This document shows positions 33,925-44,250 of a stretch of 64,000 nt of DNA, one piece after another. Source of the stretch: Lutjanus erythropterus (Eukaryota; Chordata; Actinopteri; Lutjaniformes; Lutjanidae); contig CM034608.1 of NCBI GenBank assembly GCA_020091685.1, positions 3,653,590 through 3,717,589 on the forward strand, written 5' to 3'. The translations under genes and the position numbers were made by a program. The stretch's first letter is position 1. Each line of letters starts with the position of its first letter. Below the pieces are notes generated by a model. That model saw nothing but the letters and a program-made list of their open reading frames with translations, was not told where the DNA came from and ran no database searches.

Positions 33925-35230
33925 TACTACTTTCTGGAGGCCACATTCCACACAGACGGACAGACGGTATTCCATATCTTGATGTTGCGTATGGGCCTCA
34001 CGGTCAAGCCATGGTCACAACTAATTCTGATCTTGGGTTCGTTGGGATGCTTACTGCCCAGTATTTACCTTCCTCCTCCATGTTTTCTTGTCACTCTTCC
34101 CTCTGTGTTGGTTGGAATACCAGCTTCGAAGAGCATTACCGCCACCAACTGTCACTGTCATTTAATCTGAGAATGTGGTAAGCAGTCCTGCTGCCCGGAT
34201 CATGTTCCTATGCAAGGCAGATGGATATGCAAGATCATGCAAGAATTACAAGTTCATGTGTGAATACAGCCCTGATTTTCTACATAGCCCTGAACATATA
34301 GCAGACATAGCAACATAGAGACCCCAAGGAATACTGTTTTCCACACATAGGCAGATGGTATTCTATATCTTGTTGTAGTGTAGTGGCCTCATGGACAAAC
34401 TATGGACAAGTCCAGGTGGTCACAACAAATTATAGGAATGCAAATGTCTACACATAACCTACACGTACCCCTTGATGACAAAATATATATATGTTGCGCA
34501 GACCTCAACTGACTCACTGAATAAAGAAACTCTTTTTCATTACCACCACCAACTGTCACTGTCACGCAAATCAAGTTACCTTGCAGGAACAGGGTCTGCT
34601 GTGGAAACACTCACCTTTGTTGATGAAGTGGACTTGTGGACTCATGGATGCAGAAAGTATAATTTTGGTGTAATTCACTGTATAAATGTGCATGAACGCA
34701 TCTTTTATTTGGAACTTCCATATGAACAAAAAAACTGCCTCGCATGAGACCCTGATCTTGGGTTGGTTGAGATGCCTACTGCTCAGTATTTGCCCTCCTC
34801 TACCATGTTTTCTTGTCAGTCTCTCTTTTGTGTTGGTCGGAAAACCAGCATAGAGGTGTGTTACCACCACCAACTGTTGCTGTCACATCAGGTGAGAACA
34901 TGGTAAGCAGTCCTGCTGCCCAAATAACATTACGTTGTGACATGACTCCTTTTATTTGGAACTTCCATATAAACAAACACGACTGTCACCCTGATCTTGG
35001 GTTGGTTGGGATGCCTCCTGCTCGGCATTTACCCTCCAACATGTTTTCTTGTTATTCTTTCTTCTGCATTAGTTGGAAAACAATACCTCCACCAACTGTC
35101 GCTGTCATGCAAATCATGTCACCTTGCAGTTGGTGACACGTTGGATTCACAAGATTATGCACTATGTAGCAGGCATGGATACATAAAGACACCAAGGGAT
35201 GACAAGGGTACATAACCACCTGGGTTGGAT
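33925..35230 (+). repeat. Long-period tandem repeat (four partial copies)
   Basis: CCACCAACTGTC(A/G)CTGTCA-type text occurs near 34145, 34546, 34868 and 35091. GATCTTGGGTTGGTTGGGAT, followed by TGCC(T/C)ACTGC(T/C)CAGTATTT and CCATGTTTTCTTGT, occurs near 34030, 34753 and 34993. AACTTCCATATGAACAAA-like text occurs near 34718 and 34959, and a CAGACGGTATTCCATATCTT variant near 33963 and 34352. Spacing varies between about 220 and 400 bp, so units have been lost or shortened. The frames here are by-products. Confidence 0.75.
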
Positions 35231-35630
35231 GTTCAGCTGCAGAAAGCACTGGTTTAGGCTGCTGACACAATTAGTCACCGTTCAGGAAAGATAGAATATT
35301 GAGGAAAAAAATATCCTGTCTTGTGTTTTAAATAACAAAGAGCTTAGTGCCTAGACAGAATCATCAAGTAGTTTCATTGTGCTTTTATTTTTATAATAGC
35401 TGTTGTAAAGAAATAAATGAAATAGACTGTAAGTGAACATTTTTCATATACATTCATTATTTCAAAACATTTCATTGCTATGTTGTTAAAATGTAATTAT
35501 GTTTCTTTTGTTACAACATATTTGCTGCAGTAAATCAGTAGAATATGAATGTGATGTTTAGGAGGTCAGTGAGCAGAGAGCACTTGACTGCAGAATGTGT
35601 GTGTTCACTCTCTGGTACCACACACATGTA
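35231..35630. other. AT-rich stretch, no gene seen
   Basis: No supported feature. Confidence 0.5.
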
Positions 35631-35712
35631 AACACACACACACACACACACTCCAGGGACAGTATAAAGCTTGAAGGACGATCTTACTTTCATAAAACTC
35701 CAGAGATTCAGC

Positions 35713-35743
<31 letters not shown>

Positions 35744-35881
35744 AGTGAGAGAGAGAGAGAGATTGTGAGATAGGGAGGGCCTCACATTGCTGACAGCTAG
35801 TGCTGCTCAGCCTACCCATAATCCCCTGCAGGACTGTGGCCGGCGTTGGCGTGTTGACCCCTGAACGTATGCTGCAGGGTA

Positions 35882-35919
<38 letters not shown>

Positions 35920-35946
35920 GTGTGAGTGTGAGTATGAGTGTGTGTG
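35631..35946. repeat. Cluster of (CA)n, (GT)n and (GA)n microsatellites
   Basis: CA at 35631-35651, GT then GA at 35717-35763, GT at 35881-35918 with imperfect GT/GAGT units to 35946. The 176-codon minus-strand frame 35535-36065 is rich in T-H repeats for this reason. Confidence 0.95.
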
Positions 35947-36349
35947 TCTGTATTAATATTCAGTCTGCTGGGGGGAGAGGGAGAAACAGAATTACAGATG
36001 GACCAAAGTAAACTGGTCTGAGTTAAACTGGACAAAATGTATTGAAACTGGTCCAAACCAAACACACAAAGAGTTTGACTTGTCCATTCAACTGCAGGAC
36101 AGACAGTAAAGTACAGTTGTCTTTATTTCTTTGACATGTCCATACTTGAACTCAGCTGTGTTATCGGTGTATTATGTATTTTGTTATACATTAAAGAAAA
36201 CTCCCAAAAAAGGTGAATGAAATTTAAAAAGTTGAAATGCGGAAACAAAGAACAATAAAATTCATTTAAAAAATAATATTAATAGTAAGAGTAAAATGTG
36301 CTATTAATTGTTAAAATCATTTATGGTAGCTTGGTCAGTGGCCCCTATG
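35947..36349. other. AT-rich stretch, no gene seen
   Basis: No supported feature. Confidence 0.5.
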
Positions 36350-37300
36350 AGTTAGCAATAATAAATATGCAACGTCTGGGAAGACTTTCAAAATAAAGAC
36401 ACAAAAATGATTTTGGTAGGGTTAGAAAAAGATCATGGGTTGGGTTGAAATAACTACGTTACTTAAGTAAGTTCACACACATAACATAAGATACACAAAT
36501 ATAACATAACCAAACAGAAAAAAGAAAGCAACATAACGATTATAAATATACAACATCCGCGTAGACTTTCAGAATAAAAGCAAAAAAGTATTTGTGTAGG
36601 GTTAAGGAAAAAAAATCACGGTTTGAGATAAATTAAGTACATTACTTAAGTACTGTAAGTTAACATACATAACATACACATACATATTGTAACAATAATA
36701 AATATGCAACATCTAGGTAGACTTTCAGAATAAAAGCACAAAAACTACTTGGGCAGGATTAGGAACAGAATACATTTTGGGTTAAAATAAGTACATTACT
36801 TAAGTAAGTTTACATACATAACAATAACCATACATGTAATAAATGCAACAGTAATATATGCATAATAACAATAATAAATTTGCAACATCTGGGCAGATTT
36901 TCAGAGTAAAAGCATAAAAACTACTCAGGAAAAGATTATGTTTTGGGTTGAAATAAAGCCCTTACTTATGACGTTTGCATAAATAGCATAACATACATGT
37001 ACATGGCATAACATTAAAAAAATGCAATGTCTGGGTAGACTTTCAAACTAACAGCACAAAAATTACTTGGGTAAGGTTAGGAAAAGATCGGGATAAATGT
37101 GATCTTACTCCACATAAGCAACTTAACATACGAGTACATGACATAACGATAATAGATATGCGACATAACAATGATAAATATTCAGGGTCTTGGAAAACCT
37201 TGGGGTTAAATAAGCATGTTACTTATGTAAGTTCACAAACATAATGTACATAACATAACATAATGTAACTTAGGTGCGTAACTTATACATGTAAGATAAT
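36350..37300 (+). repeat. Tandem array, about six 140-180 bp units
   Basis: Units start with AACAATAATAAATATGCAAC-like text near 36356, 36534, 36691, 36866, 37008 and 37165. Each continues with a TCTGGGTAGACTTTCAGAAT-like phrase, AGCACAAAAACTACTTGGG, GGAAAAGATCATG, GGGTTGAAATAA, then TACTTAAGTAAGTT and ACATACATAACATA. Copies differ by substitutions and short deletions. A lone unit sits at 29626-29765. Confidence 0.85.
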
Positions 37301-37326
37301 CCACTTAAATGCATCTTAAAATGCAG

Positions 37327-37526
37327 CCAACATTAACTCCTCATCTCCTCCATACACAGATTTTCTCGCTCTTTATACTATATGATCTGACTTTGACGGC
37401 ACATTAAAACATAATTTTGCACAGTTGCCTCCAGAAATGACACTACAGGGTTTCTACAGCTTCATAGTTTGAAGCAGAGGGCCACTGACCAAGCTGCTGT
37501 ATTCGATGAGTTGGGAGTAAGAATGG
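37327..37526 (+). repeat. Dispersed module, copy 3
   Basis: The sequence after the array parallels 2396-2590: CTCTTTATACTATATG, CACATTAAAACATAATTTTG, CTCCAGAAATGACACTACAG, then GCCACTGACCAAGCTGCTGT and ATTCGATGAGTTGGGAGTAA. Confidence 0.75.
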
Positions 37527-37529
37527 AAT

Positions 37530-37760
37530 GATGTAAGAATATCAAACTAAGCATACACATGTTGGTTCGTATAAGAAAACATAAACCAGTGAGTAAGGAG
37601 AATGAAAGATTAAAAGAAAAGGGAAAATAATGAAGAAAGGAATACTGGAGGTATGGGAGGATGCAGGGAGAAGAGGTGAAAAGAGGGACGCAAAGACTGA
37701 AAGTAGGATGCAGGAGGGGATGGAGCCAAAGAGCGAAGGAAGGAGGGAGTATCTCCATCG
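37530..37760. repeat. Polypurine tract
   Basis: About 230 bp mostly of A and G (GAAAGG, GGGAGG and AAGAGG runs). The minus-strand frame 37462-37917 is its pyrimidine image plus the CA array. Confidence 0.8.
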
Positions 37761-37827
37761 TTCCCCACGGCAACGCCCCTCCTCCATCTTCATGCTTCAC
37801 TGATTCTGATTGACAGCCACCAACCCC

Positions 37828-37830
<3 letters not shown>

Positions 37831-37913
<83 letters not shown>

Positions 37914-37916
37914 ACA
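37831..37916. repeat. (CA)n microsatellite, about 43 units
   Basis: One of the longest uninterrupted CA tracts in the window; a (GT)n tract follows 150 bp later. Confidence 0.97.
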
Positions 37917-38066
37917 TTGGTGACGAACATGTACACTAAATATAAACCACACAGGCCTCTGGGTGTTTGTTGAGGGGGTCTGTTGATTATTTGTGTACTT
38001 GTGGGTGTGTGTTTGTTTATCTGTGTGTGTTTGTTTGTCTGTGCTGATTGTGTGTGTTTGTATGTA

Positions 38067-38069
<3 letters not shown>

Positions 38070-38127
<58 letters not shown>
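38070..38127. repeat. (GT)n microsatellite, about 29 units
   Basis: Lies in opposite sense to the CA array at 37831-37916, so the pair forms an inverted repeat with a 153 bp spacer. Imperfect GTTTGT units extend it leftward to about 38005. Confidence 0.97.
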
Positions 38128-38128
<1 letters not shown>

Positions 38129-38479
38129 GTACTGAGAAAGAATCATTTCAAACCTCGCTGCAGGTTGAGTTCAGTGAAGCATCAGTTCTTTACAGACACT
38201 TGATGGTGAAGTAGTAGATTAAAGTATGATTCAGGTATTAAAGTTTTTATTTTTTAAGAGAAGTTTCCATAAATTATTCAAATCCAGCCAGCGGTGTTTA
38301 AGTTAATGAGATATTCCTGCTTACAGACAAGTTCTGACTGTTTTTCATTTACCACAATGGCCAAGATTCAGTGCAAAGTCCTGAAATGAAACTATCCATA
38401 TTCTATAGGAGATAAATTAGTATTCACTACAGCTGCTTTTAGTCTCAGGTCCTTGAATGATTGGTAGAGGAGATGGAGC
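38128..38479. other. Non-coding stretch, no gene seen
   Basis: No supported feature. Confidence 0.5.
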
Positions 38480-39255
38480 AACTGAAAAATGCCCTGTTGG
38501 TTGCCCCTAAGATAGATAAAAGATGATAAAATGCCCCTTAGGGTGTCCTTCAAGTGGACAAAATATGGTAAAATTCCTTCTAAGGTGCCTTTCAGTGAAT
38601 GAAATGTGGCAGAATCCCCTATAAGGTGTCCTTCCAGTGGACAAAACATGATAAAATGTGTGAATGGATGAAGTTCCCATGGACAAAATGTGTTGGGGTG
38701 CCTTCTAAGGTGTCCCTCTAGTGGACAAAATGTAGTTATATTCTTTCTAAGGTGTCCTAGTGGACAGAATGTGGTAAAATTCTTTCTAAGGTGTCCTTCT
38801 AGAGGATGAGATACAATAAAGTGGCCTCTGGGGTGAGCTTCCAGTGGACAAAAAGTGGTGGAGTGCCTTCTAAGGTGCCCTTCTAGTGGACAAAATCCTT
38901 CTAAGGTGTTCCTCTAGTGGACAGAATGTGGTAAAATGCCTTCAAAGGTGGCCTTCTCATGGACAAGACATGATAAAGTGGCCTCTAGGGTGTCCTTCCA
39001 GTGGACAAAATGTGGTAAAATGCCTACTAAGATGTTCTGCTAGTGGGCAAGACACAATAAAGTGGCCTCTAAGGTGAACTTCCAGTGGACAAAATCTAGT
39101 AAAATTCCTTCTAAGGCGTCCTTCTAGTGGACAAAATGTGCTGAAATGCTTTCAAAGGTGTCCTTCCAGTGGACAAGACACAATAAAGTGGCCTCAAGGG
39201 TGTCCTTCCAGGGCACAAAATATGATAGAGAGCCTTCTAAGGTGCCCTTCTGAAG
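38480..39255 (+). repeat. 42 bp minisatellite with 84 bp dimeric order
   Basis: About 18 units built on GTCCTTCTAGTGGACAAAAT, then GTGGTAAAATGCCTTCTAAG and GT (42 bp). In the right half, units alternate between GACAAAATGTGGTAAAATGC and GACAAGACACAATAAAGTGG, giving an 84 bp higher-order repeat. A few units are shortened (for example about 38890). Because 42 is divisible by three, 60-85 codon frames stay open with a 14-residue period; I do not read these as genes. Confidence 0.92.
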
Positions 39256-39685
39256 CTTTAACTGTAGACTCTGATGTCAAAAACAAACAAACAAACAAAA
39301 AAAAACATAATATAGTATAATGTCCTGGACTTTATCACAGCTACCTTTTGTGGGCTTGTGGGAAATGGTGTTTGTTAATATAACAGTATTATATTTTATA
39401 ATAGTGTTTTTATACATTTTTTAAAATTTAATCTGTCGTCCTTACCGGTTCATATGGAAGAACACATACCTCATACTGCTGAGTGAGGTCTATGGCTGGA
39501 TTTTGTTTTATGTTGTGCTAGTGGGCGGGGCCTTGAACATATTAGAGAACATAGTGGATCAGACAGTCGCAGGTTGGATTTTGTGTCATTAATGTGTTCG
39601 GGTCCTCGTTAGTAATGTCTGCTTCCCTCCAGACACTGCATTACCCCTCGTCTGTTGTTTCTTGATGCTGGCCTCCTCATTCACC
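39256..39685. other. Non-coding stretch, no gene seen
   Basis: Includes a short A-rich run near 39280. No supported feature. Confidence 0.5.
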
Positions 39686-39688
39686 CCG

Positions 39689-39715
39689 GGTCAACATGCT
39701 GTTGACCTTTGACCC
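39689..39715 (+). promoter_or_regulatory. DR1-type nuclear receptor motif within an inverted repeat
   Basis: TGACCTTTGACCC (39703-39715) is a near-perfect DR1 element, the site class bound by HNF4, RXR-PPAR and COUP-TF. It overlaps a perfect inverted repeat GGTCAAC (39689-39695) / GTTGACC (39701-39707). The motif match is direct; any function is inference, since no promoter or gene is visible nearby. Confidence 0.35.
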
Positions 39716-39742
39716 TAAATTGCACCCCTTTAATTTCCTTTT

Positions 39743-40107
39743 TACACACACACACACAGACACTCAGGCTTTGTTTTGGGGGGTTACCCTGTTGACCTGC
39801 AGCCGCCAGTTGCCCCCTGTTTGTTTCCTGCTTTAACAAACAAGAATCACACACACACACACACACACGGAGGGCTATTGTTTGTGTGTGAGGAGGAGGA
39901 GGGTCTGATGTCGATGACTGATGATGGTGAAGAAAGAGGCTCCCTCTGTCTGTTAACACCCATAAACTACCAATCTGTCAGGCTTACACGGAGTGTGTTT
40001 GTGTGTGTGTGTGCGCGCGTGTGTGTGACATATTGGCTGGCCGCTGCTCCGTCTCGAGGGACGGCAGTTGGAAAGCCTGTGGCTTCTGTCTTGATTGGTC
40101 ACGGATG

Positions 40108-40145
<38 letters not shown>

Positions 40146-40148
40146 ACA
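39743..40148. repeat. Cluster of four CA/GT microsatellites
   Basis: CA at 39743-39758, CA at 39848-39868, GT with GCGCGC at 39991-40027 and CA at 40109-40148. The overlapping 148-codon and 99-codon frames result from these runs. Confidence 0.95.
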
Positions 40149-40759
40149 AACACGGAGCGGCGTGCTGTGTTTGGCGAAGGCGTTGCGGTGTCCTCGCAGC
40201 AGCAGATGTGTCTGAGCGTTGATGAGTCTTCAGCGTCTGTGAGGAGCAACAAAAGGCCTCGTTTTCACCCAAATAAACAATCTGATAAATAAAGAATCAA
40301 CATTAAAAACACATCAGTGGATTGGGCTGAATCACACGCGCACAGTCACACTCTGCAGGTCGTTTTCTCAAAATACACAAAGATACAGGAGCTTAAAATG
40401 TGATGGAGATCTGAAAAAATGACACAATGTAAAGACTTAAATTCAATTTAGTTTTACTGATATATACGGCAAATCATAACAGAAGTTATCTCAGGTCACT
40501 TTTCATAAAGAGCAGGCCTATAACATCCAACACAAACTCAATAAGAGCAACTACCAATGTTAATTCCTTAAAAAAGTAACAACTTGCATGTAATACTGTG
40601 TAATAAACAATACTACAGATAGAAATGCTACCACTGAGCTTTAGTGTTTGTGTCTATACAGTGTCTCTCTCTGGCAGAAAAGCACTTTCAGGGATGAAAT
40701 GGGATGAAATGCATGTACAGTGAGAGAATGACACACTGTGTGAGAGCACAAGACAAGAC
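40149..40759. other. Non-coding stretch, no gene seen
   Basis: No supported feature. Confidence 0.45.
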
Positions 40760-41325
40760 TAGACTAGAGAGACGTAGCAAGATGGAAAAACAAAGACAAA
40801 AAGGCCTAACAAGACGAAGGACAACATAAAAGACTCAACAAGATGAAAAAGATTAAAGATGTAAAACGACATAAATGATGTAAACAAGATGAAAAAGATG
40901 TACCAAGACAAAAAAGACATCATAAGGTGAAAAAGAGGCAAAAAGACAAAAAATGTAAAAGATGTAACAAGACAAAAAAACATAACAAGATGAAAAACTA
41001 TGTGAAAGACTAACAAGATGAAAAACAGCATAAAATACATAAAAACATAAAATATACGTAACAGGACAAAAGACTTGACATCAAAAAACTCTAAAATATG
41101 TTACAAGACAAAAAAAGATGTAACAAAAGAAAAATAACATAACAAGATGAAAAACAATGTAAAAGGCTGCAACTTTTTACTTTTGTACTTAAAGTACATT
41201 TCAGAACCTGTACTTTTAAACTTTTACTTTAGCAAAGAAGTTGAATCAGTACTTATACTTTTTTTTTTACACAAGTACTTGTACCTCTTCTTGAGTATAG
41301 AATGTGTTTAGTTTTGCCATCTCTA
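40760..41325 (+). mobile_element. hAT-like non-autonomous element, copy 1 (left end lost)
   Basis: 40760-41165 is a degenerate AAGATGTAACAAGACAAAAA minisatellite (unit about 20-25 bp). 41166-41325 matches the right end of the intact copy at 55138-55762: GTACTTAAAGTACATTTCAG, AGAACCTGTACTTTT, GCAAAGAAGTTGAATCAGTA, ACACAAGTACTTG and TTTTGCCATCTCTA. The CAGAGGTGGGAAG left end is not visible here. Confidence 0.75.
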
Positions 41326-41710
41326 GCACAAAGATAGAATTAAAGTGTTCTAAATTTGGGACTGTACAAAACGATTTAGTTAGAGAGGGCTGACATGTTT
41401 ATGCTTATTTTAAGGGAAAAAAATCACAGCTCTCTCTGGTTTTTATAGATACATTTGTCTTTCTCCTTGTAGATGAGACAAGAAGCAGTATCATTACACT
41501 CAGTTGGTTTTGTTGTTTGTGCTAAATCATCATGTTGACAAGTAGTGCAGTTAAACACAGCTGGCGAAATGTCAGATCTAAATCTGAAAATCCCATATGT
41601 ACACTGTGATTGTGCAGCCTTGTTAAATAAGTCAGTGAACTCTCCAGAATAAAATATATATTGCTCATGGGTCGGATCTGGCCAGTAGTTTGAGTTACAA
41701 GCTTAAATAT
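41326..41710. other. Non-coding stretch, no gene seen
   Basis: No supported feature. Confidence 0.5.
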
Positions 41711-41716
41711 AACACA

Positions 41717-41759
<43 letters not shown>

Positions 41760-41845
41760 TGACAGTATTTGTCAAGATTTGACAGAAAATGTGATAAGGT
41801 GTCAGTCGATAGAAATCCTCATCTGTCTGCACAGCCCCCATCCTG

Positions 41846-41899
<54 letters not shown>
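41711..41899. repeat. Two (CA)n microsatellites
   Basis: CA at 41711-41757 (one CATA interruption) and at 41847-41899 (about 26 units), 89 bp apart and in the same sense. Confidence 0.95.
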
Positions 41900-41901
<2 letters not shown>

Positions 41902-41979
41902 GGTGCACAGACAGTATCAGAGGGGTCTCAGCGTTTATACTTTCAGATCAGGAGGATGACAGCAGAGGTTTCCCCTGAG

Positions 41980-42065
41980 AGAGAGGCTGAAAGATGGTGG
42001 AAAGAAGAATTGATTCAGGGAAGTAGCGAAGAAAGGATGAGGAGGAGGAGGAGACGGGGGGGTGA
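41980..42065. repeat. Polypurine tract
   Basis: GA-rich with GGAGGAGGAGGAGAC near its right end. Confidence 0.8.
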
Positions 42066-42366
42066 ATTTTACATGACTGGATGTCACACAGTTTGGAGTT
42101 ACCTTTAATGTACACACTCGCACGGTCAATTCAGTGTAATGTGGATTCCCACAGAGTCGTGTAATGCTCACCACTCTGCTGCTCTCATTCACTAATTTTC
42201 ACCTCAACTCCGTCATCGATGAAAGGGAACTCTTCCTGCAGACATTTTCACATTAAAAGCCTTTATACCCTTTTAAAAAGAATGTTTCTTTTGCTACAAA
42301 AAAGTTGATTCAGTTGAATATTTTGGTGTATATGTAGCTACTGTAATTATTTTGATGATCTGGGAT
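42066..42366. other. Non-coding stretch, no gene seen
   Basis: No supported feature. Confidence 0.45.
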
Positions 42367-42545
42367 AAGCAGCAATTAATTGATTATTACTTGATTATTC
42401 AATTAATCACCAACTATTTTGATAATCAATTAATCAGATTGCGTTATTTCTTAAGAAAAAAAAGAAAAAAATCTTTGATTTCAGCTTCTTAAATGTGACT
42501 GTTTTCTGTTTCTTTACTCTGTTATAGCAGTAATAACAGTAACAG
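42367..42545 (+). repeat. AATCGATTAATC-family repeat, left half
   Basis: CAATTAATTGATTATTACTT, CACCAACTATTTTGATAATC, AATTAATCAGATTGCG and GATTTCAGCTTCTTAAATGT match the left half of the 11.9 kb copy. The right half is missing. Confidence 0.75.
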
Positions 42546-43155
42546 TATAATCACTCTATTTCTTTGATTGGTTTCTTATATATTTTGTATATATCTTTTT
42601 ATGTTTTGACTTGAATAGCTTCATATATTTTCGAGGTATTTGTTGCCATCAATATAAGTCTTCATAATGTCCACATGAACACAGTGAAGTCTGTAAAATT
42701 ACTGATATTGATGTGAATCTGGCCTGAATGTGGTCACAGCATGAATCTCTTTTCATTGTACTTGAGCCGATTTGGGCTTGAAATGTTTGTCTTTTTGTCT
42801 AATCTTCTAAAATCAAAACGTTAAAAGGACGACATATTAATAGTCTTCTGAGAAAAGCATGGATTATGTCCTGTGAGCATCTGTGAGGCTTTTAATATGA
42901 AACATCTGTGTTTATAATGTGTCTGGTCAGAACATGGTGGTTTATGTTGTTGTTTATGTTATGTTATGTTACTTGTCATTGTCGTGCTGGTTTGCAGTTA
43001 CAACCATCAGTGAGTTGGCAGCTTTTCTTCACTCCAGCTGTATTTAGCTGCAGTTTCACACAGTTATTAGACCCCCACCGTTTAAATGAATCCAGCACTC
43101 TTGGTAACCCAGTAATTTACATAATAAATGTGATAACCTTACTGAAATCCTATTA
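42546..43155. other. Non-coding stretch, no gene seen
   Basis: No exon recognised. A weak resemblance of 42907-42990 to the reverse complement of 27860-27930 is noted. Confidence 0.4.
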
Positions 43156-44250
43156 ATAATAAATCATGTCACTTGGTTACTGCTAAAAGTAATATATTAC
43201 TATACTGTAATACATTACTATTGTACAGTAGTATATAATTGTATGTGCTGCTGTTGTTTACTTTTGTAATGTTACTTATAGTGTGTTACAGTAGTATATA
43301 ACTAAATGCATTACTAATGTAGCGCCTTACATTTATATATAACTACTTTGTAACAGTACTTTTGTAACATATTACAGTAATATAAAACTGTATGTTTTAC
43401 TTTTGTGATGTCATACAGTAATATTACTGCACACATTACCATTGTAATGCTACTTTCCTAACATGTTACAGTAGTATATTACTTTGCATGTTACCGTGGT
43501 AACAATACTTTTAAGGTATTATAATAATATATTACTGTACATGTTACTGCTGTAACATTTCTTTTGAAATATATTACGTAGGCACTATTTTTGCTCATTA
43601 ATTTGCAACATGTTACAGTAATGTATCACTGTACACATTATTAATTGCGACACATTACAGTGATACATACATTACTGTATGTCCTAATTTTTTTAACATT
43701 ACATTCATTACGTGTTACAGTAATATACTACTCTACATGTTACAGTTATAACATTTCTTTTGAAATATATTGCCGTTCGCAATACTTGTGTAACATTCAT
43801 TTGTAACATGTTAAAGCAATATATTACTTTACATGTTACTATTGCAACATGTACTGTACTTTTGTAACACATTACAGAAATGCATTACTGTATGTGCTGC
43901 ATGTATTACTTTTGTAGCATGTTACTGTAATATGTTACTGGACACGTTCACTTGTATCAAGCCTTACAGTAACATATTACAGTACCCGTTACTTTTGTAA
44001 CATCTCTTTTGTGCTACTTTTGTAACATCACTTTTGTAATGTGTTACAATTATGTATTACTGTACACTTTACTTTTTAAACATTACTTTTGTAATATCAC
44101 TTTTGTAGTATGTTACTGTACACGTTATTCTTGTAATGTTACTTTTGTAATACGTTAGAGTAATATGTTACTGTTCATGTGTCTTTTGTAAAGGCATACA
44201 GTAATATATTACTGTACACAATACAGTTCTGTGTATGTATTACTTTTGTA
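43156..44250. repeat. Palindromic AT-rich minisatellite (TTACAGTAATATATTACTGT)
   Basis: About 1.1 kb of diverged units of roughly 40 bp, combining ACATGTTACAGTAATATATT, ACTGTACATGTTAC and TTTTGTAACAT. The core TACAGTAATATATTACTGTA is its own reverse complement; a perfect 20 bp example is at 44197-44216. Units are variable, so the array is old. No gene. Confidence 0.9.

Noticed and set aside
35535-36065. 176-codon minus-strand frame
   Set aside because: Built from CA/GT microsatellites (T-H and V-C repeats) with no recognisable domain between them.
37462-37917. 151-codon minus-strand frame
   Set aside because: It joins the V-C repeat of the CA array to the image of a polypurine tract.
38480-39255. 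Regular repeats with spacer-like parts, considered as a CRISPR array
   Set aside because: There is no constant repeat with unique spacers; the whole 42 bp unit is repeated and diverged, and the context is animal DNA.
39776-40222. 148-codon plus-strand frame
   Set aside because: Crosses four CA/GT arrays; the opposite strand is open over the same interval.
40746-40753. GCACAAGA as a possible left target duplication for the 40.76 kb element (right flank GCACAAAG)
   Set aside because: The expected CAGAGGTGG end does not follow it, so the near match is probably chance.
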